Source: DUTS01 sp050951605 (lineage in GTDB: Bacteria; Bacillota; Peptococcia; DRI-13; DTU073). Taken from it: DNA of 64,000 nucleotides. How positions within the stretch are numbered: the stretch's first letter is position 1; each line of letters starts with the position of its first letter. Below the pieces are notes generated by a model, which saw nothing but the letters and a program-made list of their open reading frames with translations, was not told the origin of the DNA and made no database searches. Positions 8,395 to 16,624 of the stretch are shown in pieces. The stretch is from contig JBMNJJ010000003.1 in NCBI GenBank assembly GCA_050951605.1, positions 124,001 through 188,000 of the forward strand, read 5' to 3'. A program made the translations under genes and the position numbers.

Positions 8395-9698
8395 TATTGT
8401 TCACCACTTTCCTGTTTAGTGAAACATACTCCTGCCGGACATCGCCCCTCAAGATGAGCATCAAATTCCGCCCGCAAATTTTTCAAACAACTATTAAGTG
8501 CTGTAGTCGCTGCCTGACCAAGCCCACAAAAAGAGGCTTTCGCCAAAAGATTACTCAAACGTTCCATTAAAATATAGTCTTCTTTTGTTGCCGTTCCTTG
8601 CGCAAATTTATCTAAAAGAAGATAAATTTGTTTGTTCCCTTCCCGACAAGGTGTACATTTACCACAAGATTCATGAATAAAAAATTCCGTAACACATTTC
8701 AAGTAATCAATCACACAAACTGATTCATTCAACACTACAATAGCACCGGAACCTACGCTTAAACCCTTATCCCGCAAAGCTTGATAACAATAAGGGGTAT
8801 CTAGTTGATGCAAAAAACCACAAGGTCCGGATTGTCCACCTAAATGAAAAAACTTAACCTTCTGCTTACCAGAGGGTCCTCCCCCTAATTCCTCGTCATA
8901 AATAATATCACGTAAAGTAAGACCAAAAGGAACCTCATAGACACCGGGATGAGCCACATGACCGGAAAGACAGAGCAGTTTAGTTCCACCACTTTCCGCA
9001 GTCCCATAACTAAGATATTTTTGACCGCCTATTTGCACAATGGTAGGAATGTTAGCAAAAGACTCTACATTGTTAACTAAAGTCGGCTGTTGAAAAAGAC
9101 CAACTTCCGCCAGATGGGGCGGCTTAACCCTAGGTCTACCTACTTTCCCCTCAATAGAATTTAACATCGCTGAATTTTCTCCACAAACATAGGCTCCTGC
9201 ACCGGTCATGATATGAAGATGAAAAGAATAATTAGTGTCTAAAATATTATCACCAAGATAACCGGCTCTAACTGCACTATCTATCGCTTTTTGAAAAACA
9301 TCCTGGATTGCCGCATATTCACCACGAATATAAATATAACCATCATGAGAATTGAAAACATAGCCGGCAATCGTCATCCCTTCAATAATGCGCAAAGGGT
9401 CTTTTTCTAAGAGAAGCTTATCTTTAAAAGTGCCCGGTTCTCCTTCGTCAGCATTACAAACAATATACTTGGGAGTTTTTTTAATACTATATAATTGCTG
9501 CCACTTAGAACCGGCCGGATAACCTGCACCTCCCCGTCCCCGCAATTTAGCTTTTTTAACCTCGGCAATAATTTTTGTGGGTAACATTTTTAAAGCTTTC
9601 TGCAACCCGACAAAACCACCGGCACGAACATAATCCTCTACCGAAGTGGGATTTATCTTACCACAATTGGCAGAGATTAATTGCTTTATTTTAGACAT
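8394..9698 (-). CDS. hydB: NuoF/HydB-like NADH-binding subunit, short form (locus 1)
   Basis: A 434-residue NuoF-type subunit carrying FMN, NADH and one [4Fe-4S] cluster. Visible motifs are LRGRGGAGYPAGSKW near residue 52 (nucleotide/FMN site) and ESCGKCTPCREG for the N3-type cluster. It lacks both the N-terminal thioredoxin-like [2Fe-2S] domain and the C-terminal two-[4Fe-4S] ferredoxin module of the locus 2 homologue at 48335-50128. That gives a minimal core electron-input subunit. It overlaps the NuoE-like gene by 13 bases and the hydA start by one, so all three are coupled. Confidence 0.92.
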   Translation of the reverse strand: MSKIKQLISANCGKINPTSVEDYVRAGGFVGLQKALKMLPTKIIAEVKKAKLRGRGGAGYPAGSKWQQLYSIKKTPKYIVCNADEGEPGTFKDKLLLEKDPLRIIEGMTIAGYVFNSHDGYIYIRGEYAAIQDVFQKAIDSAVRAGYLGDNILDTNYSFHLHIMTGAGAYVCGENSAMLNSIEGKVGRPRVKPPHLAEVGLFQQPTLVNNVESFANIPTIVQIGGQKYLSYGTAESGGTKLLCLSGHVAHPGVYEVPFGLTLRDIIYDEELGGGPSGKQKVKFFHLGGQSGPCGFLHQLDTPYCYQALRDKGLSVGSGAIVVLNESVCVIDYLKCVTEFFIHESCGKCTPCREGNKQIYLLLDKFAQGTATKEDYILMERLSNLLAKASFCGLGQAATTALNSCLKNLRAEFDAHLEGRCPAGVCFTKQESGEQ

Positions 9699-10180
9699 CT
9701 CGTTCCCTCCCGGTAACTTTTAATAATCTGAGCAACTTTTTCTCTAGTTAAATGACCATAAACTTTTTCACCAATTTTGGCTACAGGAGCAAGGTCACAA
9801 GCTCCAACACAAGAAGTGTACTGTAAGGTAAAGAGATTGTCCAAAGTCGTTTCTCCCATTTTAATACCTAATTCCTCGGTAAACATCTGCACAACTGAAT
9901 TAGCATTAGAAACATGACAAGGTGCACTTTTACATATCTCAACAACATATTTACCGCGAGGTTTTGTGGAAAACATTTCATAAAAAGTTAAGACATCATA
10001 AACTTTAGTTAAGGGAATATGCAGTTCTTCAGCTACCAACTTGGCCCATGCCTTGTCTACATAATTCCATCCTGATGCCTTTTGAATGGCCAAGAGAATA
10101 GTAAGCAATTCTTCTTTAGCCTTCCCTTTACTCTTAATAATTTCAAGAACTTGTTCTTTTCTTAATTCACCACTCATCAA
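9686..10180 (-). CDS. hydC: NuoE/HydC-like [2Fe-2S] subunit (locus 1)
   Basis: A 164-residue thioredoxin-like subunit. An N-terminal helical bundle with LTKVYDVLTFYEMFS precedes the [2Fe-2S] fold, whose four cysteines are in CKSAPC and, some 35 residues later, TSCVGACDLAP. It normally passes electrons between the flavin subunit and other clusters. It is the first gene of the three-gene locus 1 operon, downstream of a good sigma-A promoter. The start region has two adjacent ATGs with a GAAGGGTG ribosome-binding site somewhat far upstream. Confidence 0.92.
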   Translation of the reverse strand: MMSGELRKEQVLEIIKSKGKAKEELLTILLAIQKASGWNYVDKAWAKLVAEELHIPLTKVYDVLTFYEMFSTKPRGKYVVEICKSAPCHVSNANSVVQMFTEELGIKMGETTLDNLFTLQYTSCVGACDLAPVAKIGEKVYGHLTREKVAQIIKSYREGTRCLK

Positions 10181-10248
10181 AAATGATCACCCTTCTTTCT
10201 CCTTAACGATATAATGACCGTTCCGCGTTAAAACTTCGACTATATCTT

Positions 10249-10277
10249 ATTTTACAAAACTTATGACCAGTTAGCAA
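10249..10277 (-). promoter_or_regulatory. Sigma-A promoter of hydrogenase operon 1
   Basis: On the minus strand TTGCTA, a 17-base spacer, then TAAAAT, about 70 bases before the NuoE-like start. It lies right after the stop of the FAH-family gene, so operon 1 can be transcribed independently. No regulator operator was recognised. Confidence 0.6.
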
Positions 10278-10281
10278 TATT

Positions 10282-11040
10282 TTAACAAACAGAGTTGCGT
10301 AAAATACCAATTCCCTCTATCTCAATTTCACAGACATCACCTTTCGCCAATGGACCAACTCCGGCGGGAGTACCAGTATAGATCACATCTCCAGGACAAA
10401 GAGTCATTACTTGAGAGATAAAACTAACAAGTTGCTCTACAGACCAAATCATCAGCTGTGTATTGCTCTTTTGTTTAACCTGACCATTAACTCTACTTTG
10501 AATTAACAAATTAGTCGGGTCAAGGTTCCGAACAAGGAAAGGACCTAGCGGTTTATAAGTATGAAAAGATTTAGCCCTTGTCCACTGCCCATCTTTTTTC
10601 TGAATATCGCGATCTGAAACATCATTACCACAAGTATAACCTAAAATAAATTCTCTCGCTTTTTCCGGAGGAATATTACGACCTTTTTTTCCTATAATTA
10701 CTACCAATTCTGCTTCATAATGAGTCTCATGCTCAGTATAAGGAAGCTGAATCATTTCTTCCGGATGAAGCAAGGCCGAAGGGGCTACTAAAAAGATCAC
10801 CGGTTCGGCAGGTATCTCCGTATTTTTACGAAACTCCTCCAGATGAGCAAAATAATTATAACCTACACAAATTATTTTACCGGGAGCAACCGGTGCCAAA
10901 AGCTTTACTTCCGCCAAGGCAAAAGTTTTTTCTGTAACTTGATACGCACAAAAAGGATCACCCTTAATTACCCGTAGCTGTTCCCCTTGTACTTCTCCAT
11001 AATATATTTGCCCCCTAACCATAAAACGTGCTAATTTCAC
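10282..11040 (-). CDS. Fumarylacetoacetate hydrolase family protein
   Basis: A 252-residue FAH-superfamily enzyme. The C-terminal catalytic domain (from about residue 55) has VGYNYFAHLEE, then the E-A-E-L metal-ligand motif in HYEAELVVIIGKKG, GYTCGNDVSDRD and a terminal VIYTGTPAGVGPL. The family hydrolyses or decarboxylates 2-oxo-acid-type substrates such as acylpyruvates, with a divalent metal. The short length and unspecialised N-terminus fit acylpyruvase-like bacterial members, not true fumarylacetoacetase. No pathway genes flank it, so the substrate is unknown. Confidence 0.88.
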   Translation of the reverse strand: MKLARFMVRGQIYYGEVQGEQLRVIKGDPFCAYQVTEKTFALAEVKLLAPVAPGKIICVGYNYFAHLEEFRKNTEIPAEPVIFLVAPSALLHPEEMIQLPYTEHETHYEAELVVIIGKKGRNIPPEKAREFILGYTCGNDVSDRDIQKKDGQWTRAKSFHTYKPLGPFLVRNLDPTNLLIQSRVNGQVKQKSNTQLMIWSVEQLVSFISQVMTLCPGDVIYTGTPAGVGPLAKGDVCEIEIEGIGILRNSVC

Positions 11041-11266
11041 TCAAGATTCCCCCCCTGTTTAGTTTAACAAAATTCTGAATAAAAAAACAACAGTTTTGTC
11101 TAAATACTGTGATTTATTTTTTTCTTTTAGTGCTAAATTTTTTGAAAAATTAATAATTTGTTGTTCCTCTGCCTACACCCATATGGTAAAATTATATGTG
11201 AAAAGTCCTCTTGTAAGAGATGTTAGTCAACTTAAATTTCTAAAAGGGCTATGAGGTATTTGTACA

Positions 11267-12802
11267 ATGACTGAATTACAAGATAAAGCAATAAAAGAAA
11301 GAATCACATATTGGGATAATCTAAAAGGTATTCTCATCTCTTTAGTAGTATTCGGACACTTTTTATGGGCTTATTGGGGATGGGGCTATACGAGCTCCCT
11401 CATTAGTTTTATATATTTTTTTCATATGCCTGCCTTTGCTTTTGTTTCAGGCTTTTTTAGCAAAAGTGACCGTTCGAAGTCGAGGTTATCTTTATTTAAA
11501 TTCGCGATTATCTACATAATTTTTAACACGATTATAATGATCTTTAGTTCTATTTATTTTAATACATCGTTTCAGTTTATTACACCATGTTACTCATATT
11601 GGTACTTGATTTCCTTAATCGTATGGCGCATGACAATAAAATATGTAGCAAAAATAAAGGATATTCTCTTAATCGGCTTCATTGCCGCTTTTTTTATCGG
11701 CTTTTGGAACGATGTAACAAATGTTCTCGCTATTTCGCGAACAATTGTCTTCTACCCATTCTTTATTATCGGATACAAGATATCTGCCGAGAAACTCAAT
11801 TATTTTATAAATAACCGGAAGTTATCAGATTATGGCCAAGGTATTATTTTACTATTATCTGCAATCTACTTATCCAGCCTTTTTATACACCATTGTACAT
11901 GGTTAAATACAGCAAATTTATTAATGAACCGCTATAACTCTAGCTTTGACCTATATATTAGAATCATTATATTTATTATTGCGGGACTAATGATAACTAG
12001 TATAATTTTTCTAACACCTAACAAAGCATTGTTATTTTTATGTAAGTGGGGTAAAAATTCATTATCTATTTTTATTTTGCATCGCTTTATAACACTTGTT
12101 TTTATTAAATTTTTTCCTGCTAATAATTATACTGATTATTATATCATTGGGGCTTCTTTGGCAAGTATTATAACCCTTTGCATTTTGGGTTCTGATCTAG
12201 TTTCAGATAAATTTAATCTAATAATCAGTAAGGCAACAAATACTATTCTCTTTTGCCTCCATAAGCAAAATAGCTACCAGAGAAATATCGCCAGGGAAAT
12301 CCCGGGAGTATTAATAATTATCTTTTTACTACTTCCTATACTTACAACCACAATTAAACCAACTGTAAAACCAACGCCGGAAAGCATAAATAAGCCAACA
12401 GATAAAATCCATAAAATTATGACCAAAGAACAAGAAGCAGCAATAAGGGACTCGATGTCCATAGCTTTTGTTGGGGACTTAATTTTATTACAAGACCAGG
12501 TTATAGCAAAAATATTAAGTAAAAAACAAAATGCCCATTTTGTTTTAATCAGTCCTTGGCTTGCCTTAGATAATGACCCCTATACTGCAATATCGATAAA
12601 AGAACGTGATTTATTATTAGAAGAATTCGGAAAAGTACTTGAATTATATTGCAAGCAAAAAGGGTACTGTTATATTAATCCTAATCCTAGCATTAATGAA
12701 ATTTTTCTAAAATACCCTCCCTCTGATTATCTCATTGATCATATTCATCCCAATGCAAGTGCAGGAATTTCCCTATACAGCAAAGTAGTCCTTTCAAATT
12801 AA
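11267..12802 (+). CDS. Acyltransferase family 3 membrane protein with shortened SGNH-like C-terminus
   Basis: A 511-residue protein. Residues 1-340 form an acyltransferase-3 domain of about ten membrane segments, beginning YWDNLKGILISLVVFGHF, as in OatA-type O-acetylases. One further membrane segment lies near 349-364, then a proline-rich linker and a soluble domain of only about 110 residues. That domain starts FVGDL (G403-D404-L405) where an SGNH hydrolase has GDS, and ends with DHIHPN (491-496), resembling the D-x-x-H catalytic block. The nucleophile serine and the middle SGNH blocks are missing, so this looks like an internal deletion. It is one of few plus-strand genes here. The substrate is probably a surface glycan. 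Confidence 0.75.
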   Translation: MTELQDKAIKERITYWDNLKGILISLVVFGHFLWAYWGWGYTSSLISFIYFFHMPAFAFVSGFFSKSDRSKSRLSLFKFAIIYIIFNTIIMIFSSIYFNTSFQFITPCYSYWYLISLIVWRMTIKYVAKIKDILLIGFIAAFFIGFWNDVTNVLAISRTIVFYPFFIIGYKISAEKLNYFINNRKLSDYGQGIILLLSAIYLSSLFIHHCTWLNTANLLMNRYNSSFDLYIRIIIFIIAGLMITSIIFLTPNKALLFLCKWGKNSLSIFILHRFITLVFIKFFPANNYTDYYIIGASLASIITLCILGSDLVSDKFNLIISKATNTILFCLHKQNSYQRNIAREIPGVLIIIFLLLPILTTTIKPTVKPTPESINKPTDKIHKIMTKEQEAAIRDSMSIAFVGDLILLQDQVIAKILSKKQNAHFVLISPWLALDNDPYTAISIKERDLLLEEFGKVLELYCKQKGYCYINPNPSINEIFLKYPPSDYLIDHIHPNASAGISLYSKVVLSN

Positions 12803-12831
12803 TTTTTTTAACTATTAATTGACTATAAATA

Positions 12832-12840
12832 TGATATAAT
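12832..12840 (+). promoter_or_regulatory. Extended -10 promoter
   Basis: TGATATAAT, an extended -10 (TGnTATAAT), lies 50 bases before the lipoprotein start. No good -35 is seen at normal spacing, as often with extended -10 promoters. Confidence 0.6.
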
Positions 12841-12890
12841 TAAAATTAACTTTCAAAATGTACTTAAAATATTATTAAGGAGTGAGTTAA

Positions 12891-14360
12891 ATGTTTAAAA
12901 GAAAGTTCTTGACTATATTTTTATTGCTGATGTTGACGGTTACTCTAACCGCAGGATGTAGTCAAGCTGAGCAAGGGTTTATTGCTCTACAAAAAGAATT
13001 AACCGAGCTTAACACGTATGAAACTTCCGGAGATTTCGTTTTTTCCTTTAACGGGCTTCCTGCACCTTCCAGTACCGACCCCTCTTCTGCCTTACTTTAT
13101 AATATGATCCAAAAAGGGCTTACCGTTAAATTTACCGGGAAAACCGATATGGAAAACAACCTTATTGATTGTACCTTTACGCTTAGCAACGACCTTATAA
13201 ACACTGAGCAAGTAGTAACAAGAATTATCTGCAAAAATAATATCCTCTATGTCCAAATAGATGAACTTATGAAGTTAGCTCAAGTGTTTGGAGATACTGA
13301 AACAAGCAACAAATTAAAAGAAGTTTTTGGTAATGCTAAATATTTATCCATGACCCAAGAGGAGTATTTTAAATCTTTAGGTATAGATGAAATTCAAGGT
13401 CAACCTTTAACTAAACTTAATCAAAATGCTTTTATGAATAATAAACAAACTAAGTTATTGCAAAAATTTATGTTAGAACTTCCCAAAGCTTATCAAAATT
13501 ATAGTACAGGACTTGTTACACAAAACGGAAATATTTATTCTTGGGAAGTAAAAGGCATAGAAGCTCTAGAAGTATTGATGGATTTTCTGAAATATAACCT
13601 CAATAACATAAAAGATGTTGAGACATGGGCAGTTTCCTTTATTGACAACCTTAGCGATGAAGAAACAACTCTATTAGGATTAGACCCACAACAAAAACCT
13701 CTCTATAAAACCTTGCTCAACATGGTCACAACAGAAATTGAAATGAATAAAGAAGAATATCTACAAGGAATAAATGATTTGAAAATTGAACTACAAGAAA
13801 ACGAGGAAATCAAAAAGTTTTTGAACGGATTTAAAATGAGCTGTTCCTTGGGTAAAAACGAACAGGAAGTCTATACCAATGCTGTAGATTTTACGATGAA
13901 TTTTAATGAAGAAGATTTGCAACTAGGTTTACAAATGAAAGGACAGTCTCAAACTAAAAAAACAGAACCTTTTACCGTAAACGTACCTACAACCAACGTT
14001 ATGACATATACGGAATTGCTAAACAAACTTAATAAAACTATGGAAATACAAATAGATACTAATGCCTATACATTAAAAGCAGCCCAAGGTAATACCCAAG
14101 GCAATCTTGAAGTAAAAAATATTGAGAATCAAACCTATTTACCCATGCGCCAAATCGCTGAAATTTTTGGAGAAGAAGTAGGCTGGGATAGTGCTAATAA
14201 TCAAGCCTATGTTTTAAGAAATGGTGATAAAATTGATATGACCGGAGTAGTCATTGAAGGACGAACCTATATTAAAACTAGAGACTTTACAAAATTAGAC
14301 TATCAAGTAGACTGGGATGAGGCAACGAGAACAGTTATTATTAGTACAACTAAACTATAG
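12891..14360 (+). CDS. Lipoprotein with copper amine oxidase N-terminal-like domain
   Basis: A 489-residue exported lipoprotein. A signal peptide ends in the lipobox LTAGC (C23). A large mostly helical region follows with no recognised domain. Residues about 395-489 form a copper-amine-oxidase-N-like (stalk) domain: YLPMRQIAEIFGEEVGWD followed by GRTYIKTRDF and a final WDEATRTVIIS. Such domains are common on clostridial cell-surface proteins and do not themselves bind copper. It has its own promoter, an AAGGAG ribosome-binding site and a strong terminator, so it is monocistronic. Function unknown. Confidence 0.8.
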   Translation: MFKRKFLTIFLLLMLTVTLTAGCSQAEQGFIALQKELTELNTYETSGDFVFSFNGLPAPSSTDPSSALLYNMIQKGLTVKFTGKTDMENNLIDCTFTLSNDLINTEQVVTRIICKNNILYVQIDELMKLAQVFGDTETSNKLKEVFGNAKYLSMTQEEYFKSLGIDEIQGQPLTKLNQNAFMNNKQTKLLQKFMLELPKAYQNYSTGLVTQNGNIYSWEVKGIEALEVLMDFLKYNLNNIKDVETWAVSFIDNLSDEETTLLGLDPQQKPLYKTLLNMVTTEIEMNKEEYLQGINDLKIELQENEEIKKFLNGFKMSCSLGKNEQEVYTNAVDFTMNFNEEDLQLGLQMKGQSQTKKTEPFTVNVPTTNVMTYTELLNKLNKTMEIQIDTNAYTLKAAQGNTQGNLEVKNIENQTYLPMRQIAEIFGEEVGWDSANNQAYVLRNGDKIDMTGVVIEGRTYIKTRDFTKLDYQVDWDEATRTVIISTTKL

Positions 14361-14370
14361 ATTCAAAACA

Positions 14371-14422
14371 GCTCAGTAAACTAAACGCTATGGGCAAAAC
14401 CCATAGCGTTTTTTATACTGAG
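14371..14422 (+). terminator. Two-stem intrinsic terminator
   Basis: An inner stem AAACGCTATGGG/CCCATAGCGTTT with a five-base loop is followed by Ts. An outer pairing GCTCAGTA/TACTGAGC encloses it. It ends the lipoprotein transcript. Confidence 0.9.
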
Positions 14423-14428
14423 CACCAA

Positions 14429-14566
14429 CTAAAAAAACTTTCTTCTCAATATACTTATAACAAGGAGTAATATAAGCCCAATGAGCCACCATATTCTATT
14501 AAAGGGCTTACTGGCTTTTCCTTCCGATTCCTTGAATTTTATCTTGTTTCTTTTCCAGATGTTCAT
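14429..14566 (-). CDS. Small single-pass membrane protein (45 aa)
   Basis: A 45-codon reading frame with ATG at 14566 and TAG at 14429, and a GGGGGA-like ribosome-binding site about nine bases upstream. The N-terminal half is basic and polar (WKRNKIKFKE), then WWLIGLILLLVISIL forms one membrane helix before a basic RRK tail. It lies 67 bases downstream of rlmH on the same strand, so it could be co-transcribed. No homologue was recognised; support is the reading frame, topology and ribosome-binding site only. Confidence 0.45.
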   Translation of the reverse strand: MNIWKRNKIKFKESEGKASKPFNRIWWLIGLILLLVISILRRKFF

Positions 14567-14633
14567 CTGCTAATCCCCCTCGTATAATAAATTTAAGTTG
14601 TTTATTCAGGTCTACATTAATATAGCTCTTGTT

Positions 14634-15113
14634 TTATTTATGATATGGTTCATGTTTTAAAATTTTCATACTGCGGTAAATTTGTTCTAAAAGAATTACC
14701 CGCATCAATTGATGGGGAAAAGTCAACGGTGAAAAAGACAAAATAAAATCACCTTTTGCGAGTATTTCCCGGGAAATTCCGTAAGAACTGCCAATAATAA
14801 AGACTATTTTACTTTTTCCCGTTAAGGTTAACTGGTCTAAAAAACTAGCTAATTCTTCAGAAGATAGTCTTTCTCCGGTAATAGCAAGCGGAATTATATA
14901 AGCAAAAGAGGGAATTAATTTAGCAATACGTACTCCTTCTTTATGCAAAGCCTGTTCTATTTCTAAGGGAGAAGGGCGAGCGGATACTTTTTCTTCAACA
15001 ACCTCTTTAATCTCCACAACAGCATATGGTCTTATCCTTTTACTATATTCACGAATGGCTTCTTGCCAATATTTTTCTTTTAATTTCCCTACTGCGATAA
15101 TTCGAATTTGCAT
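14634..15113 (-). CDS. rlmH: 23S rRNA pseudouridine1915 N3-methyltransferase RlmH
   Basis: A 159-residue SPOUT methyltransferase, exactly the family length when started at the ATG at 15113 (GGGAG five bases upstream); the frame is open further but an upstream start would add 22 atypical residues. It methylates pseudouridine 1915 in helix 69 of 23S rRNA. The C-terminus keeps the FPHQLMRVILLEQIYRS core and the terminal HEPYHK. The usual IIGG-x-x-G loop reads IIGSSYG, with a serine at the second glycine, a mild deviation in the S-adenosylmethionine-binding knot. Confidence 0.93.
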   Translation of the reverse strand: MQIRIIAVGKLKEKYWQEAIREYSKRIRPYAVVEIKEVVEEKVSARPSPLEIEQALHKEGVRIAKLIPSFAYIIPLAITGERLSSEELASFLDQLTLTGKSKIVFIIGSSYGISREILAKGDFILSFSPLTFPHQLMRVILLEQIYRSMKILKHEPYHK

Positions 15114-15224
15114 TTTTTCTCCCAAAAGTGACAAAGAAATACCTCTTGTCACCCCTTCTTTACAAATTTGTATGCTCACTATATAATTATTTTAGAATTA
15201 TTTCAAATATTAAGGGGTCATATT

Positions 15225-15440
15225 ATGCTAAAATTCTTAAGTTGGGTTATTGTTTTTTGTATTATTTTATCTCTTTTAAGTATTATAGTATTCCCTTTTA
15301 TCAGTGAAACCTTAGCTGCTCTAAGTATTATGCTTGCTTTTTTTGTAGTGGTCATCAGTGCAATTTTAATTATCATTCTTTTAATTAAAGAACGTTTTCA
15401 GGATAGAAAGGAGGAACAAGATGCTCTTAACAAATACTGA
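15225..15440 (+). CDS. Small two-pass membrane protein (71 aa)
   Basis: Starting at the ATG at 15225 (AAGGGG nine bases upstream) this is 71 residues; a longer frame begins at 15168 but lacks a ribosome-binding site. Two hydrophobic helices (about residues 4-24 and 30-55) are followed by a charged tail ending KERFQDRKEEQDALNKY. It overlaps the YbjQ-like gene by 20 bases, so the pair is translationally linked. No known family was recognised. It could anchor or partner the YbjQ protein, but that is inference from overlap. Confidence 0.55.
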   Translation: MLKFLSWVIVFCIILSLLSIIVFPFISETLAALSIMLAFFVVVISAILIIILLIKERFQDRKEEQDALNKY

Positions 15441-15738
15441 TAAGGTTGCAGGCAGAAAAATCGTAGAAACATTAGGGCTCGTGAAAGGAAGCACCATTCG
15501 TGCCAAACATATCGGCAAAGATATTATGACCGGATTACGCCATCTGATTGGTGGTGAATTAAAAGAATATGCCGAGATGCTGGAAGAAGCAAGAAAACTA
15601 GCCACTGCTAACATGGTTAAAGAAGCAGAACAATTAAATGCCGATGCAATTATCAATATTCGTTTTTCTACTTCCGCTATTTTGCAAGGAGCTGCAGAAA
15701 TTTTAGTTTATGGTACAGCTGTAAAATTAAATGACTAA
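15421..15738 (+). CDS. YbjQ/UPF0145 family protein
   Basis: A 105-residue protein matching the YbjQ family (also called heavy-metal-binding domain). Typical features are ETLGLVKGSTIRAKHIGKDI near the N-terminus, GGELKEYAEMLEEARKLA in the middle and LNADAIINIRFSTS towards the end. Members form ring-shaped oligomers; their role is unresolved and metal binding was inferred from structure. The ribosome-binding site AAGGAGG lies inside the preceding small membrane gene. Convergent with walJ, whose stop is eight bases away. Confidence 0.88.
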   Translation: MLLTNTDKVAGRKIVETLGLVKGSTIRAKHIGKDIMTGLRHLIGGELKEYAEMLEEARKLATANMVKEAEQLNADAIINIRFSTSAILQGAAEILVYGTAVKLND

Positions 15739-15745
15739 CAAAAGT

Positions 15746-16537
15746 TTATACTGACAGATATACACTAGGCTTGTAACGCGGGGCAACAGTAATTTCCACT
15801 TCTTCTAGAGAGAAGTGGTTTTTTTCTAATGTCTTTTCTACTGTCTTTAACGCTAAAGCAGGTCTATTATTTTCCGCACTAAGATGAGTTAAAACTACTT
15901 GACGTGTTTGTGGCCCTAAAGTTTGCACAAGAGCTATTCCGGCTTCTTGATTAGACAAATGACCTTGGGCACTAGAAACACGTTTTTTTAAAGGCCACGG
16001 ATAAGACCCCTTTTTAAGTAGTTCGGGGTCATGATTAGCCTCCAAAACAAGACAATGCACATTATGTAAGATCTGAGCCATACGAGGCGTAAAAACTCCT
16101 GAATCAGTAGCTATGCCTAACTTTTTCTCCCCTTGGGTCAATAAAAAACCTACCGGTTCGCTCGCATCATGAGATACCGGAAAAAATTCAATTTTTAAAT
16201 CACCTAACTCTAGAACCTGATTATCGCTTATGTAATGTTTCTGCTCCTCCTTGATTGGTCCGATCTCCTCACCCATTTCCCACCAAGTCCCCTCTGTAGC
16301 ATATAAAGAGAGCTGTTGATATCTTCTAGCCATCACTCCTGCTCCTAAAGTATGATCACGATGTCCATGAGAAAGCAAAAGGGCGTCTAACTCCTGTGGT
16401 GACCTACCACAAGCTGTTTTTAAAGCTTGAGCCAAAGCCTTTCCCGACTTTCCGGCATCAATCATCACTTTAACTTGAGATGTTTCCACATAAAAAGCAT
16501 TACCCGAACTACCACTCATTAAAGTGCAAAATCTCAT
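15746..16537 (-). CDS. walJ: Metallo-beta-lactamase fold hydrolase WalJ/YycJ
   Basis: A 263-residue metallo-beta-lactamase-fold protein of the YycJ/WalJ family. It starts with MRFCTLMSGSSGNAFYVE, has the metal-binding HGHRDH (57-62), a later GIATDSGVF, and a C-terminal HLSAENN. In Bacillus walJ follows walRK-walHI and affects DNA replication/cell division coordination and cell-wall stress. Here the walRK genes are absent from the vicinity, so it is detached from its usual operon. It may act as a nuclease-type hydrolase; the substrate is not established. Confidence 0.88.
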   Translation of the reverse strand: MRFCTLMSGSSGNAFYVETSQVKVMIDAGKSGKALAQALKTACGRSPQELDALLLSHGHRDHTLGAGVMARRYQQLSLYATEGTWWEMGEEIGPIKEEQKHYISDNQVLELGDLKIEFFPVSHDASEPVGFLLTQGEKKLGIATDSGVFTPRMAQILHNVHCLVLEANHDPELLKKGSYPWPLKKRVSSAQGHLSNQEAGIALVQTLGPQTRQVVLTHLSAENNRPALALKTVEKTLEKNHFSLEEVEITVAPRYKPSVYLSV

Positions 16538-16580
16538 CTATTTTAACTCCTTATTTAAAAATAATCTCTACGAAAAAGTA

Positions 16581-16624
16581 AAAGAAAAGAGTCAGTGTTG
16601 ATTAATTTACTTTAACCCTGACTC
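16581..16624 (-). terminator. Intrinsic terminator overlapping a stop codon
   Basis: Arms GAGTCAG and CTGACTC are separated by a partly paired loop, followed on the minus strand by TTTTCTTTT. The upstream arm lies within the last codons of the peptidase-MA gene, so the hairpin spans its stop codon. Confidence 0.7.
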
